Of a DNA stretch of 64,000 bases, positions 1-8,567 are shown piece after piece; position 1 is the first letter of the stretch, and the number at the start of each line of letters is the position of its first letter. The DNA lies in assembly GCA_965145485.1 (NCBI GenBank), contig CBCTCU010000001.1, forward strand, positions 62,001 through 126,000, in the 5' to 3' direction. The notes below the pieces were generated by a model. It had not been told where the DNA came from, made no database searches, and worked only from the letters and a program-made list of their open reading frames with translations. This stretch comes from CABQCM01 sp965145485. GTDB lineage: Bacteria > Bacillota > Clostridia > Oscillospirales > Acutalibacteraceae. A program made the translations under genes and the position numbers.

Positions 1-124
1 TATTTTTATCTCGACCGCCCTTCCTCTCCGCTGCCATCCCTGCCGCCGTACGATGAGAGAATCGCAAAATATCAGGGCCGGATCGAACGGGATTAGGAAA
101 TCGTAAAAAAATCGAAAAAAGGTC

Positions 125-153
125 TTGCAATTTCCTGCGGGTTGTGCTATGAT
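125..153 (+). promoter_or_regulatory. Promoter of tRNA-Ala
   Basis: A -35 element TTGCAA (125-130) and a -10 element TATGAT (148-153) are separated by 17 bases and lie about 35 bases before the tRNA. This is a good match to a vegetative sigma-A promoter. Confidence 0.6.
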
Positions 154-187
154 ACTGTCTGCGGCTTGATAAAAGCTTTTGCTAGAT

Positions 188-263
188 GGGGGTATAGCTC
201 AGCTGGGAGAGCGCTTGACTGGCAGTCAAGAGGTCAGCGGTTCGATCCCGCTTATCTCCACCA
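188..263 (+). tRNA. tRNA-Ala (GGC anticodon)
   Basis: The cloverleaf is complete. The 7-bp acceptor stem pairs 188-194 with 253-259 using two G-U pairs. The anticodon stem CTTGA/TCAAG encloses the 7-base loop CTGGCAG, giving anticodon GGC. The T-loop is TTCGATC and the CCA end is encoded. A single-gene transcription unit with its own promoter and terminator. Confidence 0.95.
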
Positions 264-274
264 TAAGCATAGGG

Positions 275-308
275 AAAAATCGATTCTTGTCTTAAGAATC
301 GATTTTTT
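275..308 (+). terminator. Terminator after tRNA-Ala
   Basis: AAATCGATTCTT and AAGAATCGATTT form a 12-bp hairpin with a 5-base loop, followed by a T run. Confidence 0.85.
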
Positions 309-737
309 TCATTTCATCCTGAAATACACCGTCGCTAACAATGGGCTATGCAATCCACTTTCACGAAAAACATTGGACTGCGCGAGCTGTCAACGGCAGC
401 CTTTTATAAAGAGAAGGCTGGTGCTTTACCCGGCAGTGGCCTTGTTTGCATGCGGTCAAGAGGTACGGGGAAAGAAGTCCTGTCGGCGCATACCAATGCG
501 CTGGCTGGCAATCCTTCCTTGTAGGGGCGATCCAATCTCCGATCCCGCAGGTGTGCGGCCCCGGGTTCGATGCGGCGGGCGACGGCGTGGCTGATATCGT
601 GGTGCGGCTTGAGCAAAACCGTCCGAGTAACGCCGCCGCAGAAAAATTCGGGGCGAAAATCGTGCCGCGCTGCACCGGGATGGCTTTGGGCGGTCGAAGG
701 ATTGCCCGTGTGGATGGATTTTAAGGAGGCGTTTGGT
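309..737 (+). other. Gap before cysK, no gene recognised
   Basis: About 430 bases lie between the tRNA terminator and the cysK ribosome binding site. Overlapping open frames exist on both strands but none has a convincing start or protein-like composition. I see no T-box (no GGTGGTACCGCG-type sequence) and no clear S-box, so the regulation of the downstream cysteine synthase is not visible here. Confidence 0.4.
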
Positions 738-1682
738 TTGAAGATAGCAAATTCCTTTTCCGACCTGGTCGGGCATACCCCTTTGTTACGTATGGAGCGC
801 CTGGCTCGTGAATATGGACTTTCGGCGGCTTTGCTCGCTAAGCTGGAATGCTTTAATCCCGCTGGCAGCGTTAAGGATCGTGTGGCCGAGGCCATGATAG
901 AGGATGCGCAGCGGCGCGGGCTTCTGCGCGAGGGCTCGGTCATTGTCGAGCCCACCAGCGGGAACACGGGGATTGGGCTTGCGGCGGCGGCTGCCATTCG
1001 AGGCTACCGGGTTATTCTGACCATGCCGGATACCATGAGCGTTGAGCGTCGCAGCCTGCTGCAGGCCTATGGCGCCGAGCTGGTGCTCACGGACGGGGCC
1101 AAGGGTATGAGCGGTGCCATTGAGAAGGCGAAGGAGCTGGCCGGCAGCATTCCCGGCAGCTTTATCCCCAGCCAGTTTGAAAACCCGGCGAATCCGGCCG
1201 CGCATCGCGCTTCCACTGGTCCCGAGCTTTGGAAGGACACCGACGGCGGTATCGATATATTTGTAGCCGGGGTCGGTACGGGCGGCACCATCACCGGGGT
1301 GGGGGAGTATCTCAAGTCGAAAAATCCCGCGGTGCATATTGTCGCGGTGGAGCCGGCCGATTCGCCGGTGCTGTCAGGGGGCCAGCCTGGGGCGCATAAG
1401 CTGCAGGGGCTGGGGGCGGGCTTTGTGCCCAAGACCCTGCACCGTGATGTGATCGACGAGATCGTGCCGGTGGAAGCCGACGCGGCCTATGTAACCGCCC
1501 AGGCGGCGGCGCGTTGCGAGGGGGTTTTGATCGGGATTTCCTCGGGCGCGGCCCTTTGGGCTGCCCTTGAGCTGGGGCGCAGGGCAGAAAACCGGGGAAA
1601 GACCATCGCGGCGCTTTGCCCGGATTCGGGCGAGCGCTATCTCTCCACCCCTGGATTTGTACCGCAAACGACGCAACGGTGA
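738..1682 (+). CDS. cysK: Cysteine synthase (O-acetylserine sulfhydrylase)
   Basis: A cytoplasmic PLP enzyme that makes L-cysteine from O-acetylserine and sulfide. At 314 residues it has the normal family length. The PLP lysine is K46 in the motif PAGSVKDR. The substrate loop TSGNTG lies near residues 72-77 and the phosphate-binding glycine loop GTGGTI near 180. The C-terminal SSGAA segment is present. The start is a TTG at 738, eight bases after a perfect AAGGAGG at 723-729. The frame extends further upstream, but those codons precede the ribosome binding site. It stands alone; the next gene begins about 170 bases later. Confidence 0.93.
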   Translation: MKIANSFSDLVGHTPLLRMERLAREYGLSAALLAKLECFNPAGSVKDRVAEAMIEDAQRRGLLREGSVIVEPTSGNTGIGLAAAAAIRGYRVILTMPDTMSVERRSLLQAYGAELVLTDGAKGMSGAIEKAKELAGSIPGSFIPSQFENPANPAAHRASTGPELWKDTDGGIDIFVAGVGTGGTITGVGEYLKSKNPAVHIVAVEPADSPVLSGGQPGAHKLQGLGAGFVPKTLHRDVIDEIVPVEADAAYVTAQAAARCEGVLIGISSGAALWAALELGRRAENRGKTIAALCPDSGERYLSTPGFVPQTTQR

Positions 1683-1852
1683 CATGGAAAAGGCGCGCTT
1701 TTGGCGGTTGCCCTGTCTTACCCCGGGGCTGGAAGCCGCTTTGAGTCCCCGCCGCCCGACAGGCCGGGCCGGTGTAGCGGTCGCAGCGCCTTTGTGATCC
1801 AACATCAATTTTTAGCGCCACTGTAAACTGCATGGGAAAGGATCGATCGTAC

Positions 1853-2566
1853 ATGACCGAATGGTTGGAGCGCACCGAGCGGTTGCTGGGAGAGGCGGCG
1901 GTTCGGCATCTGACCGGATGCCGCGTGGCGGTGTTTGGCCTCGGCGGTGTGGGAGGCCACGCGGCCGAAGCGTTGGCGCGCAGCGGGGTTGGTGCGCTCG
2001 ACCTGATCGATCACGATACCGTCAGCCTGAGCAACTGCAACCGGCAGATCATTGCCACCCGCCGCACGGTTGGGATGGCCAAAACCGAGGCGATGCGCCA
2101 GCGGCTGATGGACATCAACCCCGAGCTTTGCGTTCGTACCTACCCGGTCTTCTTTGGTCCGGATACCACCGAGCTGCCGGATTTTCGCGAGTTTGATTAT
2201 GTGGCCGACGCCATCGATTCGGTTGCGGGCAAGGTGGAGATCATTGTAAGGGCACATCAGGCGGGCATACCGGTCATCAGCGCCATGGGCGCTGGAAATA
2301 AGCTCGACCCCGCCGGCTTCGAGGTGGCGGATATTTTCGCAACCAGCGTCTGCCCGCTCGCCCGCGTGATGCGCAAAGAGCTGCGCGCGCGCGGCATACC
2401 GGGCTGTAAGGTGGTCTATTCGCGAGAGCAGCCGCGTCGCCCGATGACGACTACTGCGGACGGTCGTCCTGTCCCTGGGAGCCTTGCCTTTGTCACGGCT
2501 GCAGCCGGCCTTGTCCTGGCGGGGGAAATCGTGCGCGATTTGGTTGCAAACCACCTTGCGGTATGA
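1853..2566 (+). CDS. tcdA: tRNA threonylcarbamoyladenosine dehydratase (TcdA/CsdL family)
   Basis: A UBA/ThiF/E1-like ATP-dependent enzyme expected to convert t6A37 of ANN-decoding tRNAs into cyclic ct6A. The 237-residue protein begins with the nucleotide-binding loop GLGGVGGH (about residues 29-36), then LIDHDTVSLSNCNRQ, the typical E1-like Asp/Asn/Arg set, and later VADAIDSVAGK. The chosen ATG at 1853 follows AAAGGA by about ten bases; an in-frame ATG at 1832 has no ribosome binding site. It is encoded independently of the neighbouring genes. Assignment to TcdA rather than another ThiF-like E1 rests on overall pattern. Confidence 0.88.
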   Translation: MTEWLERTERLLGEAAVRHLTGCRVAVFGLGGVGGHAAEALARSGVGALDLIDHDTVSLSNCNRQIIATRRTVGMAKTEAMRQRLMDINPELCVRTYPVFFGPDTTELPDFREFDYVADAIDSVAGKVEIIVRAHQAGIPVISAMGAGNKLDPAGFEVADIFATSVCPLARVMRKELRARGIPGCKVVYSREQPRRPMTTTADGRPVPGSLAFVTAAAGLVLAGEIVRDLVANHLAV

Positions 2567-2623
2567 TATGATAACCAAGATGAAACGGCGACGCCGTAAT
2601 TCTTTTTGCCGGAGGACGCGGGA

Positions 2624-3172
2624 ATGCCCTTCCTTTGCCCGGATATCCGAAAACAGCATATCACCGACCTTCGCCCTCAGGAGCTTCGCTCGCTGGGGGT
2701 GAAGGGGTTGCTGCTTGACGCGGACAATACCCTGACGACGCACAAAAGCGGCATTTTGGCCGAGGGGGTGGCTGCCTGGCTGCGCGAGATGCGAGACGAG
2801 GGTTTTGCCATGTCGCTTGCATCCAATGCTAAAATCGAGCGTATCGCCCCTTTTGCCAAGTCGCTTGGCCTGCCCTGCGAGGGAATGTGCTGTAAGCCGC
2901 TTCCGGCAGGGCTGCTGCGTGCGAGCGGGCGGATGGGGATTGCGCCGGATGCTCTTGCTTTGGTGGGGGATCAGGTCTTTACCGATCTGCTGGCTGGAAA
3001 AGCCGCCGGGATGAAAACCGTGCTGGTATGCCCCTGGCAAAGGGAAACGGGCCGCGCTTTTCGTTTTAAGAGGACTTTGGAGCGGCCTTTTTTATGGTAT
3101 ATTACCAAACGCGTCGGTCCGCCGACGGGGAGAGACAGTCGTGGGGAATGCCACCAAAGCGGCGGCGAATAA
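2624..3172 (+). CDS. YqeG-type HAD-IIIA phosphatase
   Basis: A 182-residue HAD-superfamily hydrolase. It carries motif I as LLLDADNTLTTH (both catalytic Asp positions of DxDNT), motif II as SLASNAK, and the C-terminal VGDQVFTDLLAGKAAG with the metal-binding Asp. This matches the YqeG / phosphatidylglycerophosphatase-like group. ATG at 2624 follows GGAGG (2611-2615) by eight bases. The C-terminal tail, after KRTLERP, runs into low-complexity sequence that also overlaps a promoter-like TATATT at 3098. The true substrate cannot be told from sequence. Confidence 0.82.
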   Translation: MPFLCPDIRKQHITDLRPQELRSLGVKGLLLDADNTLTTHKSGILAEGVAAWLREMRDEGFAMSLASNAKIERIAPFAKSLGLPCEGMCCKPLPAGLLRASGRMGIAPDALALVGDQVFTDLLAGKAAGMKTVLVCPWQRETGRAFRFKRTLERPFLWYITKRVGPPTGRDSRGECHQSGGE

Positions 3173-3202
3173 GGTTGCATGCATCCGGAAAGGAGTTTTC
3201 AA

Positions 3203-4066
3203 ATGGGAGCGTTGTTTGGACCGGCCGGTAACTCGGACAGCTTTGCTCAAATGGGGTACAAAGGAAGCCTGGATGTGCCCGAATACGTGGAGAGGATGGG
3301 GCTCGACGCCTTCGAGTACCAGTGTGGCAGAGGGGTCAATATCGGGGAAGATAAGGCAAGACAGCTCGGCGCTCTGGCGCATGAGAAGGGCATCGTGCTC
3401 TCGGTTCATGCCCCCTATTATATTAGTCTGGCTTCAAAGGAAGAGGCAAAGAGGGACAATTCCATCCGCTATATTCTCGAGAGCGCGCGGGCAGTTCATG
3501 CCATGGGGGGCGATCGTATCGTCGTGCACCCCGGCGGACTGGGAGGGCTTTCGCGCGAGCAGGCGACCGACCTGGCGGGCGAGACGCTCAAAAGGGCGCT
3601 CGAGCAGTTGGATAGCGAGGGGCTGTCCATGATCCGCGTCTGCCCCGAGACCATGGGCAAGATCAATCAGCTCGGCAACCTAGACGAGGTGCTGACCCTC
3701 TGCTCGCTCGACGAGCGCATGCTTCCCTGCGTCGATTTTGGCCATCTCAACGCCCGCACCCACGGCGGTTTGGACAGTGCGGAGGCTTTCGGCGCGGTCT
3801 TTGATGCGGTCCGCAACCGTCTGGGAGAGTCCCGGATGAGGGAATTTCACGTCCATTTTTCCAAGATCGCCTATACCGACGGCGGAGAGAAAATGCATCT
3901 GACCTTTGAGGATGAGACGTACGGCCCGGATTATGAGCCCATGCTCGAGTGGACGGCCCGCCTCGGCTGCTCGCCGGTCGTCATCTGCGAATCGGCCGGT
4001 ACCCAGGCGGAGGATGCCGCCGCTATGAAGAAATACTACCGATCGCTTGTGTACGCGGACGAATAG
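3203..4066 (+). CDS. AP-endonuclease-IV-like TIM-barrel protein
   Basis: 287 residues, the size of endonuclease IV (Nfo), a zinc-dependent enzyme that cuts DNA at abasic sites. Several metal-ligand motifs of the family are visible: SVHAPYY, IVVHPGG, CPETMGK, CVDFGHLNAR, HVHFSK and a final ICESAG. The usual D-x-H ligand pair near the end is replaced by a divergent stretch, so it could be a xylose-isomerase-like TIM-barrel enzyme rather than a true endonuclease. Start ATG 3203 lies seven bases after GGAAAGGAG. The gene is monocistronic, followed by a hairpin at 4108-4138. Confidence 0.78.
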   Translation: MGALFGPAGNSDSFAQMGYKGSLDVPEYVERMGLDAFEYQCGRGVNIGEDKARQLGALAHEKGIVLSVHAPYYISLASKEEAKRDNSIRYILESARAVHAMGGDRIVVHPGGLGGLSREQATDLAGETLKRALEQLDSEGLSMIRVCPETMGKINQLGNLDEVLTLCSLDERMLPCVDFGHLNARTHGGLDSAEAFGAVFDAVRNRLGESRMREFHVHFSKIAYTDGGEKMHLTFEDETYGPDYEPMLEWTARLGCSPVVICESAGTQAEDAAAMKKYYRSLVYADE

Positions 4067-4184
4067 GACCTATCGCATGTTTTCTCATTTGTATTTTTGT
4101 CGGTATGGAAAGCCGGTATGAATGAAAAACCGGCTTTCGGGGTGTCCGGCTGGCCCGGCATTTTTGTTTGCCGGTAAAAAATGC

Positions 4185-4213
4185 TTGACCTGGCGGCAAT
4201 TGTGTGGTATATT
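4185..4213 (+). promoter_or_regulatory. Promoter of the rpmG-secE-nusG operon
   Basis: TTGACC (4185-4190) and TATATT (4208-4213) are 17 bases apart, with TG-rich sequence before the -10 box. The same TGTGGTATATT block recurs in the rplJ promoter. Confidence 0.75.
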
Positions 4214-4330
4214 AAATGTACCTCTTCACGGGTCTTTTTTTTTGCACCCATTTTTCTGTATGGAATAGGGCGCGGGCTTGGCTGTTGAGGGAGGAAACGA
4301 AAATATTCCGGTAAACCAGGAGGTGCCATC

Positions 4331-4480
4331 ATGAGAGTCAAAATCACATTGGCATGTACGGAGTGCAAGCAGCGTAACTACGACACGGTCAAAAACAAGA
4401 AAAACGACCCCGACCGTCTGGAAATGAACAAGTACTGCCGCTTCTGCCGTAAACACACTCTTCACAGAGAAACCAAGTAA
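4331..4480 (+). CDS. rpmG: Ribosomal protein L33
   Basis: A 49-residue zinc-ribbon-type L33 of the large ribosomal subunit. It starts MRVKITLACTEC and contains two CxxC pairs (C9/C12 and C36/C39), so it is the zinc-binding (C+) form. It ends HRETK. The ribosome binding site CCAGGAGGTG lies just upstream. It is the first gene of the transcript ahead of secE and nusG, the usual bacterial order. Confidence 0.96.
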   Translation: MRVKITLACTECKQRNYDTVKNKKNDPDRLEMNKYCRFCRKHTLHRETK

Positions 4481-4491
4481 GGGGTGTAGAA

Positions 4492-5220
4492 ATGAAAATC
4501 GCGAGAATTTGCTTACGGGTCCTTACAGTGCTGTTGGCCGCCGCTTCTCTGCTGATGTTTTTCTTCACCTTTGCCGAGATCCGTTTTTCGGGCTCTGACA
4601 TCGTGCTCGGCGCCTCGGGTGCGGAGATGGCTTTTGGCGCCGACGTGACCTCACGGGTGCCTGAGCTGGAGGCGGGTGTGACCGCCAGCCTGTATAAGTC
4701 GTCTTGGTTTACCATTGGATTGATCTGGGCGGCTCTGACCACCTTGATCGCCGCGCTGGGCTTTAAATTTAAGAAAGCCTTGAAAGCCGTTCCGGTGTTT
4801 TCCCTGCTCGGCGGTATTCTGATGCTGGTCCTTGTGCTGGGGAAGGGCGCGACCTATGTCGACGTCGGCAACCTCAACAGCCTGCTGACCATCGAGAGCA
4901 TTTCGATGAGCCTGTATGCGGTGTTAAGCTGCGTGCTGTCCTTTGCGTCGGTGCTTTCGGGCGTCGGCCAGATTCTGATCAACGACCGCATCGAGGTGCT
5001 CGAGTCCAAGGGCGCCAAGATCGGTATCCCCAAACGCATCGCCCGCTTCTTCCGCGACTACAAGGGCGAGATCAAAAAGATCGTCTGGCCCACCGGCAAG
5101 TCGGTGCTGCGCAATACGCTGGTCGTGCTGGTGATGTGCATCATTGTCGGCGCCTTTATCTGGTTGCTTGACTGGGGGCTTTCTTCTTTGCTCCAGCTTA
5201 TCCTCAACTCGGCGGCGTAA
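4492..5220 (+). CDS. secE: SecE with a large N-terminal membrane extension
   Basis: The C-terminal part (about residues 180-238) is a SecE subunit of the SecYEG translocon. It has an amphipathic helix RIARFFRDYKGEIKKIVWPT followed by one transmembrane segment. Position between rpmG and nusG confirms it. The protein is 242 residues, whereas Gram-positive SecE is usually 60-80. The added N-terminal region has about four hydrophobic segments (near residues 9-28, 73-91, 100-118 and 138-163), an external loop rich in Ser/Gly/Ala between the first two, and a charged linker (164-180). No frameshift or internal stop is seen. ATG 4492 follows GGGGTG. The extension's role is unknown. Confidence 0.9.
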   Translation: MKIARICLRVLTVLLAAASLLMFFFTFAEIRFSGSDIVLGASGAEMAFGADVTSRVPELEAGVTASLYKSSWFTIGLIWAALTTLIAALGFKFKKALKAVPVFSLLGGILMLVLVLGKGATYVDVGNLNSLLTIESISMSLYAVLSCVLSFASVLSGVGQILINDRIEVLESKGAKIGIPKRIARFFRDYKGEIKKIVWPTGKSVLRNTLVVLVMCIIVGAFIWLLDWGLSSLLQLILNSAA

Positions 5221-5249
5221 AACTATCTGAAACGTGGGGAGAGGGTAAC

Positions 5250-5768
5250 GTGTCTGACGCGAAATGGTATGTGATACACACCTATTCAGGATATGAGAAT
5301 AAGGTTGCCAGCAACCTCGAGAAGATGGTGGAAAACCGCGGCATGCAGGACCTGATTTATGATATCAAGGTCCCTACCGAAACGGTGGTCGAGGTCAAGG
5401 ACAACAAAAAGCGGGAAGTTGAGCGCAAAATCTTTCCTGGATATGTTTTTATTAAAATGATCGTTACCGATGACTCTTGGTATGTTGTCCGCAACACGCA
5501 CGGATGTACCGGCTTTGTCGGGCCCGCCTCCAAACCGGTGCCCCTGACTGAAAAGGAAGTGGAGCGCTTCGGGGTGGAGACCCGCACGGTTGAGGTCAAC
5601 TACGAGGTAGGGGATAACGTCAAGATCGTCGACGGGCCGCTTTCGGGCTTTATGGGTATTGTCGACGAGTTGGACACTGCGCGCGATTTCGTGCGGGTTA
5701 CGATTTCCATGTTCGGCCGCGAAACGCCGGTCGAGCTGGAGCTCGATCAGGTCGAACTGGTCGAGTAG
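5250..5768 (+). CDS. nusG: Transcription antitermination factor NusG
   Basis: 172 residues. It has the NGN domain (WYVIHTYSGYENKVASNLE at the N-terminus, FPGYVFIKM in the middle) and a C-terminal KOW domain (VGDNVKIVDGPLSGFMGIVDELD). NusG binds RNA polymerase and couples it to Rho or the ribosome. The start is GTG at 5250 preceded by GGGGAGAGG. It is cotranscribed with secE, 29 bases upstream, and precedes the L11-L1 genes. Confidence 0.97.
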   Translation: MSDAKWYVIHTYSGYENKVASNLEKMVENRGMQDLIYDIKVPTETVVEVKDNKKREVERKIFPGYVFIKMIVTDDSWYVVRNTHGCTGFVGPASKPVPLTEKEVERFGVETRTVEVNYEVGDNVKIVDGPLSGFMGIVDELDTARDFVRVTISMFGRETPVELELDQVELVE

Positions 5769-5883
5769 GTTGGTAATTTGCGGCTTGGCCGCTGATTATA
5801 GGGGCGTGAAAGCGTCCCTTGTGGGAGGATGCGCGGGATGTCGCGCTCCGAAATTCACCACGTTATTATGGAGGTGCAAACTA

Positions 5884-6309
5884 ATGGCTCAAAAGGTTAC
5901 GGGCTACATCAAACTCCAAATTCCCGCAGGCAAGGCCACTCCGGCTCCGCCCGTGGGTCCGGCGCTCGGTCAGCATGGTGTGAACATCATGGCTTTCACC
6001 AAAGAATTCAACGAGCGCACGAAGAACGATGTGGGACTGGTTATCCCGGTCGTTATCACGGTTTATGCCGATCATTCGTTTACGTTTGTCACCAAGACGC
6101 CGCCGGCGGCCGTGCTGCTGAAAAAGGCTTGCGGCATCGAAAAGGCGTCAGGCGTACCCAACAAGACGAAGGTTGCTACGATTACCGGCGAGCAGATCAG
6201 AAAGATTGCGGAACAGAAGATGCCCGATCTCAATGCGGCCTCGGTCGAAGCGGCGATGCGTATGATCGCCGGCACGGCCCGCAGCATGGGTATCACGGTT
6301 ACCGATTGA
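5884..6309 (+). CDS. rplK: Ribosomal protein L11
   Basis: 141 residues, the standard length. The N-terminal domain includes LQIPAGKATPAPPVGPALGQHGVN, and the C-terminal rRNA-binding domain ends in MRMIAGTARSMGITV. L11 binds the GTPase-associated centre of 23S rRNA. Start ATG 5884 follows GGAGGTGCAAACTA. A 115-base gap after nusG has no obvious terminator, so it may be read through from the nusG transcript. Confidence 0.98.
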   Translation: MAQKVTGYIKLQIPAGKATPAPPVGPALGQHGVNIMAFTKEFNERTKNDVGLVIPVVITVYADHSFTFVTKTPPAAVLLKKACGIEKASGVPNKTKVATITGEQIRKIAEQKMPDLNAASVEAAMRMIAGTARSMGITVTD

Positions 6310-6364
6310 TTGTTCCCGGGTGGGAGGAAAATTCCGATTGACCACTCTGTAGGGAGGTATAATG

Positions 6365-7060
6365 ATGAAACATGGTAAAAAATACGTCGACAGCCTGAAA
6401 CTGGTCGATCGTACCAAGCTCTACGATACCGAAGAGGCGATGGACCTCGTGGTAAAGACCAAAACCGCTAAATTTGATGAAACGGTTGAGGTTCACGTCC
6501 GTTTGGGCGTTGACTCCCGTCATGCCGACCAGCAGGTTCGCGGCGCGGTCGTGCTGCCCAATGGCACGGGCAAAAAGGTCCGTGTGATGGTGTTCGCCAA
6601 AGGGGACAACGTCAAGGCGGCCGAAGAGGCTGGCGCAGATTTTGTTGGCGCCGACGAATATGTGCAGAAGATTCAGAACGAAGGCTGGATGGATTTCGAC
6701 GTGGTCATCGCCACCCCCGACATGATGGGCGTGGTGGGCCGTTTGGGTAAGGTGCTTGGTCCGCGCGGCCTGATGCCCAACCCCAAGGCCGGCACTGTGA
6801 CCCCCGACGTGGCCAAGGCGGTAGCCGAGGCCAAGGCCGGTAAGATCGAGTACCGCCTTGATAAGACCAATATTATCCATTGCCCGATTGGCAAGGTCTC
6901 CTTTGGCCCACAAAAGCTGATGGAGAATTTTGACGCTCTCATGAGCGCGATCGCCAAGGCCAAGCCGGCGGCGGCCAAGGGGCAGTATATCCGCTCGTGC
7001 GCCATTGCGGCGACCATGGGCCCCGGTATCCGTGTCAACGCGGTTAAATACGGCGGCTAA
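6365..7060 (+). CDS. rplA: Ribosomal protein L1
   Basis: 231 residues. The family signatures ADQQVRGAVVLPNGTGK and GRLGKVLGPRGLMPNPKAGTV are present. L1 forms the mobile stalk at the E site and often represses its own operon. Two adjacent in-frame ATGs occur at 6362 and 6365; the second gives the better seven-base spacing from GGAGG (6353-6357), so it is preferred. It is followed by a terminator. Confidence 0.97.
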   Translation: MKHGKKYVDSLKLVDRTKLYDTEEAMDLVVKTKTAKFDETVEVHVRLGVDSRHADQQVRGAVVLPNGTGKKVRVMVFAKGDNVKAAEEAGADFVGADEYVQKIQNEGWMDFDVVIATPDMMGVVGRLGKVLGPRGLMPNPKAGTVTPDVAKAVAEAKAGKIEYRLDKTNIIHCPIGKVSFGPQKLMENFDALMSAIAKAKPAAAKGQYIRSCAIAATMGPGIRVNAVKYGG

Positions 7061-7075
7061 ATTAGTAATAAATAG

Positions 7076-7112
7076 GGCGCGGCGGGTGTTGGCTTGCCGC
7101 GCCTAGTTTTTG
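7076..7112 (+). terminator. Terminator after rplA
   Basis: GGCGCGGC (7076-7083) pairs with GCCGCGCC (7096-7103), followed by TAGTTTTTG. It separates the L11-L1 unit from the L10-L12 unit. Confidence 0.75.
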
Positions 7113-7287
7113 CGGCTTGTGCAAGACGCGATCCCTGATTTGATGAAAAAAGCGTTCCTTTTCTAGAGGCGAGCGCAAGGGATTACGTGCGCCGAATCTT
7201 TTGCCGCTGGCATCACGCAGCCCAGAGCCAACGTAACTGGATGAGGCTTTCTATGAAAAAGTCGATCCAATTTTTTGATGGACTCTC

Positions 7288-7316
7288 TTGACATACCGCC
7301 ACTAGTGTGGTATATT
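7288..7316 (+). promoter_or_regulatory. Promoter of rplJ-rplL
   Basis: TTGACA (7288-7293), a 17-base spacer and TATATT (7311-7316). Transcription would begin near 7323, directly before the L10 leader. Confidence 0.85.
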
Positions 7317-7322
7317 GATAAA

Positions 7323-7480
7323 GCTGTTTTGATCCAAAGACAGCAGGTGCTACTATTTAGCGCAAAGGTTTGTAACCGCCTGCCGAGGAGAGAAAGCAAC
7401 AATTTGTGATGCGCTTTGCCGCATCCGTTTGGTTGTGGATTCGCCCTCCTCGTCACAGCGGGGAGGGCTTTTTGTTATAT
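7323..7480 (+). ncRNA. L10 leader (ribosomal protein autoregulatory RNA)
   Basis: The stretch 7338-7390 holds the conserved L10-leader words: a GACAGCAGGTGC strand, a TAACCGCCTGCCGAGG strand that pairs with it, and an intervening A-rich loop. In Gram-positive bacteria this RNA binds the L10(L12)4 complex and controls a downstream terminator. A terminator hairpin is present at 7443-7475, which fits that mode. Confidence 0.88.
7443..7475 (+). terminator. Attenuator terminator of the L10 leader
   Basis: GCCCTCCTC pairs with GGGGAGGGC around a short loop, followed by TTTTTG. It lies just upstream of the rplJ ribosome binding site and is probably conditional. Confidence 0.82.
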
Positions 7481-7502
7481 AACTTTGGGAGGTGAAAACG
7501 AA

Positions 7503-8033
7503 ATGCCCAGTGCTGCTGTTTTAGAGCAGAAAAAGCAGATTGTTGCCGATTTGGTTGGCAAGCTGCAAAATGCGGTGACCGGTGTGGTGGTTGATTACAA
7601 AGGAATCAGCGTTGCCGACGACACGAAACTGCGTAAGGAGCTTCGTGAGGCCGGCGTCGACTATGCCGTCGTCAAAAACACCCTGCTTCGTCTTGCCACT
7701 GCCCAGACTGGTCTGGAGGGGCTTGATCCCGTCTTGGAAGGGACGACCGCTCTGGCTGTGAGCGACACCGATTATGTCGCTGCGGCGCGCATTCTCTGCG
7801 ACTATGCATCTCAAAACGATAATTTCAAGATCAAGGCAGGCTTCGTCGAGGGCGAGGTTCTCGACGTTAAGGGGATCGAGGCGCTTGCCAAGCTGCCCTC
7901 GCGCGAGGTGCTCATTGCCCAGACGCTTGGCGGGCTCAACGCTCCGATTACCGGCTTTGTCGGTGTGCTCAACGCAAATCTACGCAATCTGGTCTATGCG
8001 CTTAACGCCATTGCCCAGAAGCAAGGTGCCTAA
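7503..8033 (+). CDS. rplJ: Ribosomal protein L10
   Basis: 176 residues. It begins MPSAAVLEQKKQIVADL and has the conserved GVVVDYKGISVADDTKLRKELRE segment and the C-terminal helix that carries L7/L12 dimers. L10 anchors the stalk to 23S rRNA. The true start ATG 7503 follows GGGAGGTG; the open frame extends upstream into the leader only by chance. It is cotranscribed with rplL. Confidence 0.97.
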   Translation: MPSAAVLEQKKQIVADLVGKLQNAVTGVVVDYKGISVADDTKLRKELREAGVDYAVVKNTLLRLATAQTGLEGLDPVLEGTTALAVSDTDYVAAARILCDYASQNDNFKIKAGFVEGEVLDVKGIEALAKLPSREVLIAQTLGGLNAPITGFVGVLNANLRNLVYALNAIAQKQGA

Positions 8034-8140
8034 GGCGCATAACATGATCGTTCTATCTATGCCTGTGTAGGCAGGGCATGGTGGGAAGTTTTCTGCTAAA
8101 TTCCATCAAAGACAATTATTTTTATTGGAGGTACATCATC

Positions 8141-8524
8141 ATGGCATCGGAAAAAGTTGTTAAGCTGATTGAAGACGTGAAGGCCCTTACCGTTCTGGAG
8201 CTCAGCGAGCTGGTCAAGGCTCTCGAGGAAGAGTTCGGCGTTTCCGCCGCTGCTCCTGTGGCGGTTGCCGCTGCTCCCGCTGCTGGCGCTGCTGCTCCTG
8301 CTGCTGAAGAGAAGAGCGAGTTCGACGTCGTTCTGGCCGAGGTTGGCGCGGAGAAGATCAAGGTTATCAAGGCTGTCCGCGAGGTTACCGGTCTGGGTCT
8401 GGCTGACGCCAAGGCTCTGGTTGACGGCGCTCCCAAGACCGTGAAGGAGGCCGTAGCCAAGGAAGAGGCCGAAGAGATCAAGAAGAAGATCGAAGAGGCC
8501 GGCGCTAAGGTTGAGCTGAAGTAA
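8141..8524 (+). CDS. rplL: Ribosomal protein L7/L12
   Basis: 127 residues. It has an N-terminal dimerisation domain (KVVKLIEDVKALTVLELSELVKALEEEFGVS), an Ala/Pro hinge, and the C-terminal factor-binding domain with KIKVIKAVREVTGLGLADAKALVD. ATG 8141 follows TTGGAGGTACATC. A strong terminator begins 44 bases after the stop. The rpoB and rpoC genes that often follow are not here. Confidence 0.98.
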   Translation: MASEKVVKLIEDVKALTVLELSELVKALEEEFGVSAAAPVAVAAAPAAGAAAPAAEEKSEFDVVLAEVGAEKIKVIKAVREVTGLGLADAKALVDGAPKTVKEAVAKEEAEEIKKKIEEAGAKVELK

Positions 8525-8567
8525 GTTGGTTTGACCACGCGCGACGCTGCGCGTTGTAGATCGTTGG

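Noticed and set aside
309..737. T-box or S-box leader before cysK
   Set aside because: No GGTGGTACCGCG-type element and no S-box stems were recognised.
1805..3040. Minus-strand open frame of 411 codons
   Set aside because: It runs opposite two recognised genes and lacks family motifs.
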